Source: JBCAXA01 sp039183535 (GTDB lineage: Bacteria; Pseudomonadota; Gammaproteobacteria; Steroidobacterales; Woeseiaceae). Taken from it: 64,000 nucleotides of DNA. How positions within the stretch are numbered: position 1 is the stretch's first letter; every line of letters starts with the position of its first letter. The position numbers were made by a program, and so were the translations under genes. Under the pieces are notes generated by a model, which was not told where the DNA came from, ran no database searches, and saw nothing but the letters and a program-made list of their open reading frames with translations. Below are positions 60,619 to 64,000 of the stretch, piece by piece. Where the stretch lies: the NCBI GenBank assembly GCA_039183535.1, contig JBCDBO010000002.1, positions 1 through 64,000 on the forward strand, given 5' to 3'.

Positions 60619-62439
60619 TTAAAGGTCGTAAATAGCGGGTAGCACGAACGAGAAACCCAACCACATGATCAACGTCAGTGGGATACCGACGCGCAGGAAA
60701 TCAGAAAATTTGTAGCCGCCGGCACTGAAAATCAGCAGGTTAGTTTGGTAGCCGATTGGGGTGGCGTAACTCATGTTTGCCCCGAACAAAACGGCCAACA
60801 CGAACGGTTCGGGGTCGGCGCCGAGCTGAGCCGCAATCGAAATTGCGATCGGGGTACCAATCACAGCGGCCGCGTTGTTGGAGACGATGTTTGTGAGAAC
60901 GGTCACGATCAACATGAACGCCGCTAATACGTAAGGAACCGGCAGCTCGGCGGTCAACGCGACGAAACGCTGGGCGATGAACTCGGCCATGCCGGTTTGC
61001 ATCAATGCAAAGCCCAGCGCCAGCGATGTGACTACGATCATGATGATCGGCGTCGATAAGGCATCGGTAATGTCCCGCCAGCGTAAGCAACCGGTCATCA
61101 ACATCAGTCCGACTCCGGCTACAGCGCCGGTAGAGATGGGGATAAGGCCGACGGCTGCAAAACCAATAACCGCCGCCATGATGGCGAGGGCACGATTTGC
61201 ACGATGCGTGTGCGGCAATTCGGTCGTGCCATCGAGAACCAACATCGTGCCGCTCGCTTTTAGGCGCTCGATCGCACCGCGTTTGCCTTGCACTAGCAAG
61301 ACGTCACCGGCGCGTAAGCGCACGTTACCGAGATCGCTGGTGATTCGTGACGACGGCGTTCGTGCCCGATGCACAGCCAGGGGCAAGAGTTTGGTATTGG
61401 TTGAGAAATTCGTGTCAGTGAGCGTGCGCCGGTGTAGTGGCGAGCCGCGCGTGACCACAACCTCGGCCAACTGCTGACCAGGCGCACTGAGCGGCGCATC
61501 GCTTTCATCGCCAGGGGTAAACAGCTCGGCGCCTATTTCGCGCTCGAAGGTCTTGAGATTATCCGGTGTGTCTTTGACATAGAGCCGATCGCCCGCTTGC
61601 AGGACGACGGACGGGAGTTTGGCGAGAAACAATGACTCGGTGCGCTGAATACGATCGACCCGCATGCGTCCTTGGGTCTTCGCCAACACTTCCGACAACG
61701 TCTTGCCGGTCGCGAAACCCTCATCGCGAATCGATAGCTGGGCGCTGAACACACGCGGTGACGTGTCGTTGAGCGGCGGTAGACGCTGCGGCAACAAACG
61801 CGGCGCGATCAACCACAGAAACAAAATCCCGATACCGCCGACGATTGCGACGGGCAATGTGAAGTCGAACATCGAGAATTGCGACAAGCCCTGCTCACGG
61901 GCGAGACCGACAACCAGCAGGTTGGTCGACGTACCGATCGTCGTCGACATACCACCAATAATCGTCGCCAGCCCCATTGGCATAAGGACTCGCGACGGTG
62001 GCGTTTTCGTATCGAGCGAGACAGCGACGAGGATCGGCAGCAGCAATACGACGATCGGCGTGTTGTTCATGAATGCGCTTAAGACCGCGCCGGCGACCAA
62101 GGTCGATAGAAACGCCAGCACCGGTTTTACCCGCCAGGCGGAGGCGACAAACCCGGCCAGAGGCTGCAGCGCCCCGGTGGCTTCGAGCCCGCGGCCAACG
62201 ATCATCAACGCACAGACAGCGACCAGCGCTTCGTTGCCGAACGCCCCGAAAAAATCGGCCGCACCGATCGGCCCATCGAGTCCCGTGTACGGGAAGACCT
62301 CGAACAGCAGCAGCAGCGTCACCAGAATGGCGAGTGCTGAGCTCTCCAACGGAATGTGATCGCGCGTAAACAGGTACAACGCGAGCGCCGTCAGCAGCAA
62401 CACGACGATGCCGTGGATGTCAGGGGTGGCTTGCGGCAC
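60619..62439 (-). CDS. SLC13 family permease with two TrkA-C (RCK) domains
   Basis: This is a 606-residue DASS-type carrier. Two membrane halves, with LSAFMNNTPIVVLLLPIL and VLTNIVSNNAAAVIGTPIAI as the twin SNT-like signatures, surround two central TrkA-C domains (residues about 215-290 and 300-395: LQAGDRLYVKDTPDN and LRAGDVLLVQGKRGAI). Relatives move sulfate, dicarboxylates or, in SAC1-like proteins, act in sulfur sensing. The substrate is not evident. It starts with GTG behind a GAGAG site and is followed 11 bases on by the DUF885 gene. Confidence 0.9.
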   Translation of the reverse strand: MPQATPDIHGIVVLLLTALALYLFTRDHIPLESSALAILVTLLLLFEVFPYTGLDGPIGAADFFGAFGNEALVAVCALMIVGRGLEATGALQPLAGFVASAWRVKPVLAFLSTLVAGAVLSAFMNNTPIVVLLLPILVAVSLDTKTPPSRVLMPMGLATIIGGMSTTIGTSTNLLVVGLAREQGLSQFSMFDFTLPVAIVGGIGILFLWLIAPRLLPQRLPPLNDTSPRVFSAQLSIRDEGFATGKTLSEVLAKTQGRMRVDRIQRTESLFLAKLPSVVLQAGDRLYVKDTPDNLKTFEREIGAELFTPGDESDAPLSAPGQQLAEVVVTRGSPLHRRTLTDTNFSTNTKLLPLAVHRARTPSSRITSDLGNVRLRAGDVLLVQGKRGAIERLKASGTMLVLDGTTELPHTHRANRALAIMAAVIGFAAVGLIPISTGAVAGVGLMLMTGCLRWRDITDALSTPIIMIVVTSLALGFALMQTGMAEFIAQRFVALTAELPVPYVLAAFMLIVTVLTNIVSNNAAAVIGTPIAISIAAQLGADPEPFVLAVLFGANMSYATPIGYQTNLLIFSAGGYKFSDFLRVGIPLTLIMWLGFSFVLPAIYDL

Positions 62440-62543
62440 GCTTCTCTCGCAGTTGGCGCTGGCGTGTGTCGGCCTTATGGCCGTCGTTGCTGCGACGCAA
62501 CACTCGCCGCAGTCTTTATGCTAACGCAGCGCTAACCCAGTCG

Positions 62544-63737
62544 TCATGTGTCGCTTGAGCGAATCAGCGTCGCCGCCAAATGGCCGAACGCCGGCGTATG
62601 GCCAAGTTTCGCGACGATCGCGGGCCAACGCTCACCAAACCCGACACCATCGACGACGTTCAGCGCGCGGCCCCAGGCGCTTGGGTGCCGGCCGATGCTG
62701 GAGCCAGCCCACAAATCGGCCATACAGACCATCGTTAAATTGCGATGGCGGCAGACCTGACCGCGAGTGGCACTTTGCCAGCGCTCGCGCCATTGCGCGT
62801 AATCCGGTCGGTTGACGAGATGCCCGAGAGCGAGTTCGGCAGACAGCGCAGCGTAGCAGCCGTCGCGCTGCGCTAACGCCGCCGAGTGCTGGCGAACGCT
62901 GTCGTTGAAGTGCGTCAGTACAGAGCGCAGAAACGCGACAGCGCGTTCGCCATCGTCAGCGACACCCGCGATGTTCGTTAGCCCGCCTAATGCACGCGGG
63001 ATCAGCGCGAGTCGCCGATGCTGATAGGCATCCCAAACGTCGGCCGCGAGCGGCCACTGCAATTCGTCGAACAATGCGTCAGCCGCGCGGACGATCTCGC
63101 CGAGTGCTGCTCGCATCGCTTGGCAATCGAACCTATCGCGTAACCAATACGGCCGTATCGAGACGCTGACCGGTAATACCGCTGCCCCTGGCGGCAGACA
63201 CAAGCGCAATCTTGGCGTGACGACACCGAACGGCTCATCGCCCAGTGCCTGCGCCGTCGCGCCCAGTGCTCGCGGGAAAACTGGCGTCCACAGTGGCGGC
63301 CAGTGACGACGCGCCGCCGCCAACGCCGGCAGCTCGTCGCGCTGCACGACCACATGGCAGGGCCGCCGCCGGAGCGCACACTCCTCGCCAAGCGCCGCAG
63401 CTTGTTCGACCGTCAGTTGCAAGACCGTTCGCTCGATCGTGTCGCGCTGCGTTCCTGGTGTCGCGCGTAGAGACCGGCGAATCGTTGCGACGGGAATGGT
63501 CGATAGATCGACGCTGAGCGCACCGCGCTCGGTTGCCAAGGTGCTGGCGATGGCCGTGCCTCGGCACAGCCAATCGAGCGCCGCGGCGCCCGTGACGGAT
63601 CGCTCGGCGACCGACCAGCTGCCGCCCTCGTCGATGACGTGTGCTAGCGCATGATGACGCCGCAGTCGCCGCAGGCACTGTTCGACGCGCACCGCGGCGG
63701 CGCCATGCGCGTTGTGTTGCCAGGATGGAACCTCCAC
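62544..63737 (-). CDS. Unrecognised 397-residue protein
   Basis: I do not recognise this protein. It has no signal peptide and no clear transmembrane segment, is rich in Arg, Ala and His, and contains possible conserved patches: RPCHVVVQRDELPAL (near 127), VSVSIRPYWLRDRF (near 189), and VCRHRNLTMVCMADLWAG near 335. An internal LPxGAAVLPVSVS strand suggests an alpha/beta or mixed fold. It starts with GTG and weak ribosome-site support, stands alone, and is divergent from the partial gene at the window end. Long open frame and coding-like composition support a real gene. Confidence 0.7.
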   Translation of the reverse strand: MEVPSWQHNAHGAAAVRVEQCLRRLRRHHALAHVIDEGGSWSVAERSVTGAAALDWLCRGTAIASTLATERGALSVDLSTIPVATIRRSLRATPGTQRDTIERTVLQLTVEQAAALGEECALRRRPCHVVVQRDELPALAAARRHWPPLWTPVFPRALGATAQALGDEPFGVVTPRLRLCLPPGAAVLPVSVSIRPYWLRDRFDCQAMRAALGEIVRAADALFDELQWPLAADVWDAYQHRRLALIPRALGGLTNIAGVADDGERAVAFLRSVLTHFNDSVRQHSAALAQRDGCYAALSAELALGHLVNRPDYAQWRERWQSATRGQVCRHRNLTMVCMADLWAGSSIGRHPSAWGRALNVVDGVGFGERWPAIVAKLGHTPAFGHLAATLIRSSDT

Positions 63738-63858
63738 GCACGCTAGCCTGAACCACTGTGACCGCCGCTAACGACGCTAAATGTCGACAGTTCGCGTGGT
63801 TTGGGCGCCGGCTGTCAATCTGCTATCGTCGCGCGCGTTACGTGAGCGGAGCCTGCCA

Positions 63859-64000
63859 TTGAGTTTTCGCGATCTCATCAGCACGTGGGAAGCGACACCC
63901 GAAGTGCGTAAGACCAATGCGGACTATGCCGTCCGTTTACCGATCGGTGCAGCGGCAAAGTTGCACGCTTTGGCGGACCTCTACCCTGGGGCCGGTATCG
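63859..64000 (+). CDS. Small conserved protein, N-terminal part, cut by window end
   Basis: A TTG at 63859 with GGAG 7 bases upstream opens a frame that stays open to the window end (47 residues): SFRDLISTWEATPEVRKTNADYAVRLPIGAAAKLHALADLYPGAGI in sense. The pattern of a helix with WE, then YxVRLP and AxLxALAxLYPG resembles a small gammaproteobacterial family sometimes labelled a pili tip component, a label I do not trust. The rest of the gene is outside the window. Confidence 0.65.
   Translation, partial: MSFRDLISTWEATPEVRKTNADYAVRLPIGAAAKLHALADLYPGAGI

Noticed and set aside
1..64000. CRISPR arrays, insertion sequences, tRNA or rRNA genes
   Set aside because: I looked through the intergenic regions and found no regularly spaced repeats, transposase-like frames, or tRNA cloverleaf with the conserved GTTCRA-type loop. 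A reading without tools could miss a diverged tRNA.

Overview
The window is a dense, GC-rich stretch of chromosome from a free-living, respiring gammaproteobacterium. The evidence is gene content and order: csrA, ubiK next to comM, glnK-amtB, an algZ/algR-hemC-hemD run, dapF-DUF484-xerC, hslVU, ubiE-ubiJ-ubiB, and a full trp operon. I saw no rRNA or tRNA gene, insertion sequence, prophage or CRISPR array. I do not name a genus, because nothing here fixes one.

Layout. 1-3.9 kb (minus strand): a truncated or frameshifted FAD oxidoreductase, a type IV pilin accessory protein, an AGCS sodium:amino-acid symporter with its TetR neighbour, and csrA. 4-11.2 kb: YccA-like membrane protein, CNT nucleoside transporter, a pair of exported proteins (beta-propeller-like and endonuclease/phosphatase), a conserved hypothetical protein, a YbdG-like mechanosensitive channel and an RND adaptor. 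The RND permease runs to 14.3 kb. 14.5-19.1 kb (plus): cytochrome c5-like protein, then otsB, a GH15 glycosidase and otsA (trehalose metabolism). 19.1-21.2 kb (minus): DUF5946 protein, ATP-grasp protein, secreted PAP/fibrillin-like protein.

21.4-28.1 kb (plus): an AraC regulator followed by a tight run of TonB-dependent receptor, lipoprotein cyclophilin, MFS transporter and an M24 (creatinase/prolidase-fold) enzyme. Hand counts of single lines give about 48-55% GC here, against about 67-70% in core genes nearby. This is the best candidate for an acquired, undescribed uptake-and-hydrolysis system, and its M24 enzyme has lost the usual metal ligands.

28-31.9 kb: comM and ubiK (minus), then glnK-amtB behind a sigma-54 promoter with a perfect NtrC-type palindrome. 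32-39.3 kb: DUF4124 protein, AlgZ/AlgR-type two-component system, hemC, a hemD-hemX fusion, hemY and an SDR-like gene. An orphan ParA faces dapF. 40-48.1 kb: dapF, DUF484, xerC, hslV, hslU, slyX, DUF971, ubiE, ubiJ and ubiB in one direction, mostly overlapping or nearly touching.

48-51.7 kb (minus): DUF2799 lipoprotein, a TetR-sterol desaturase pair with a palindrome over the TetR start, and a DUF4397 lipoprotein. 51.8-58.8 kb (minus): the complete unfused operon trpE-G-D-C-F-B-A plus a DUF2007 zinc-ribbon gene. It is preceded by a classical attenuator: a leader peptide with three consecutive Trp codons, alternative hairpins and a nine-U terminator. 58.8-64 kb: a DUF885 lipoprotein, an SLC13 family permease, an unrecognised 397-residue protein and the start of a small conserved gene cut by the window end.
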